Positions 63,595-64,000 of a DNA stretch of 64,000 bases are shown piece after piece; the first letter of the stretch is position 1, and each line of letters opens with the position of its first letter. The notes beneath the pieces are model-generated. The model was not told the DNA's origin. It saw only the letters and a list, made by a program, of their open reading frames with translations, and did not search any database. Origin of the DNA: Methylomonas rhizoryzae (GTDB lineage: Bacteria > Pseudomonadota > Gammaproteobacteria > Methylococcales > Methylomonadaceae); contig NZ_CP043929.1 in assembly GCF_008632455.1 (NCBI RefSeq), positions 3,162,001-3,226,000 of the forward strand, written 5' to 3'. The translations under genes and the position numbers were made by a program.

Positions 63595-64000
63595 ATGTTT
63601 AGATTTCGTTTGTCGGCAGTCATCGCGGTTTCGGTGTGCTTCGTGTTAACGTTGGGAGCCGCCTTGTATTGGGAATCCAACCAAGTGGCGATTTATTTCG
63701 AGCGTAGCCAAACCGCCCATCAAACCTTCGCGCTGTATCAACGCCTGTCTCACGAGGCGTTTCGCCACTTCAAACAACAAATCAATCGCTTAAGCAACAA
63801 TTCGCCGACCTCCGAAACCAAATTGAAAAACTCCGAACAACGCCTGTTAAACGCGTTGCAAGCGGTACAAGACACGGTGATGCAAAACGCTTCGGCTACC
63901 GGCATAGTGCAGAGCTGGGACGATAAACTGACGGATCTGGATAGGCTGGCGCGCTTCAAGGTGTTTTTGGAAACCAATCGCTACCAATTCGAAACCATTC
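63595..64000 (+). CDS. membrane sensor protein, N-terminal part (cut by window edge)
   Basis: From the ATG at 63595 the frame stays open to the last base (135 codons). A transmembrane helix (AVIAVSVCFVLTLGAALY) follows a basic start, then a helical periplasmic or HAMP-leading region (QQINRLSNNSPTSETKLKNSEQRLLNALQAV). It starts 5 bp after the lipoprotein stop. Likely a second histidine kinase or methyl-accepting-type sensor; the catalytic part is outside. Confidence 0.65.
   Translation, partial: MFRFRLSAVIAVSVCFVLTLGAALYWESNQVAIYFERSQTAHQTFALYQRLSHEAFRHFKQQINRLSNNSPTSETKLKNSEQRLLNALQAVQDTVMQNASATGIVQSWDDKLTDLDRLARFKVFLETNRYQFETI

Overview
The window is a contiguous piece of a gammaproteobacterial chromosome of moderate GC. 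The best guess is a type I methanotroph (Methylococcales, Methylomonas-like). This is inference from three things: the order queG-nnr-tsaE-amidase-mutL-miaA, the order nrdR-ribD-ribE-ribB-ribH-nusB-thiL-pgpA, and VPLPGA-type PEP-CTERM sorting signals with an exosortase-associated acyltransferase, a NspC polyamine enzyme and a PEP carboxylase. No methane-oxidation gene lies in the window to prove it. Nearly all of it is dense housekeeping DNA. There is no insertion sequence, intact prophage or CRISPR array.

Layout. 0-7 kb: tail of an alpha/beta hydrolase, H-NS, a DUF2914 membrane protein, sucA-sucB, an MBL-fold hydrolase and a PEP-CTERM-like surface protein. 7-12 kb: small unknown genes, a TPR protein, DUF2288, DoxX, a cupin, a GGDEF protein and a PEP mutase/isocitrate-lyase family enzyme. 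12-13.4 kb: an unusual pair, a HipA/actin-fragmin-kinase-like protein and a CDKN3-like protein phosphatase. 13.5-23.9 kb: queG diverging from a long co-oriented run nnr, tsaE, amidase, mutL, miaA, 5-formyl-THF cyclo-ligase, nspC, then a secreted SGNH esterase. 24-29 kb: lysC, tRNA-Leu(CAA), tRNA-Met(CAT), ychF and a PilB/GspE ATPase. 30.2-32.2 kb: decayed genes (a metallophosphoesterase plus formylglycine-generating-enzyme-like gene, and a methyltransferase). 32-36 kb: a fused acyltransferase/acyl-ACP synthetase, a HEAT protein and a heme-binding-like protein. 36-42 kb: the riboflavin/nusB/thiL/pgpA cluster headed by nrdR. 42-50 kb: a giant MscK-type channel, an aldolase-like protein, glutaredoxin, a tandem PilZ protein and PEP carboxylase. 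50.7-55.5 kb: a CBS protein, a Crp/Fnr regulator, two tiny membrane proteins and two tandem paralogous secreted proteins built of PrcB-like repeats. 55.7-60.3 kb: purD, HIT, a DUF190/fused CrcB fluoride-channel operon and a glycine-zipper lipoprotein. 60.4-64 kb: the PEP-CTERM acyltransferase and a QseE/QseG-like signalling operon that runs off the window.

The most interesting items are these. (i) A CrcB protein carries a second, degenerate three-helix CrcB repeat whose odd helix number would invert it, giving a one-chain antiparallel Fluc pore. (ii) A QseE-like histidine kinase has lost its phospho-acceptor histidine but kept its ATP site, and is followed by a QseG-like lipoprotein and a second sensor. 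(iii) A kinase-like/phosphatase pair. (iv) A tandem pair of secreted PrcB-repeat proteins. (v) A RibB whose GTP cyclohydrolase II half has lost its metal cysteines. (vi) A patch of pseudogenes with identifiable inactivating lesions.
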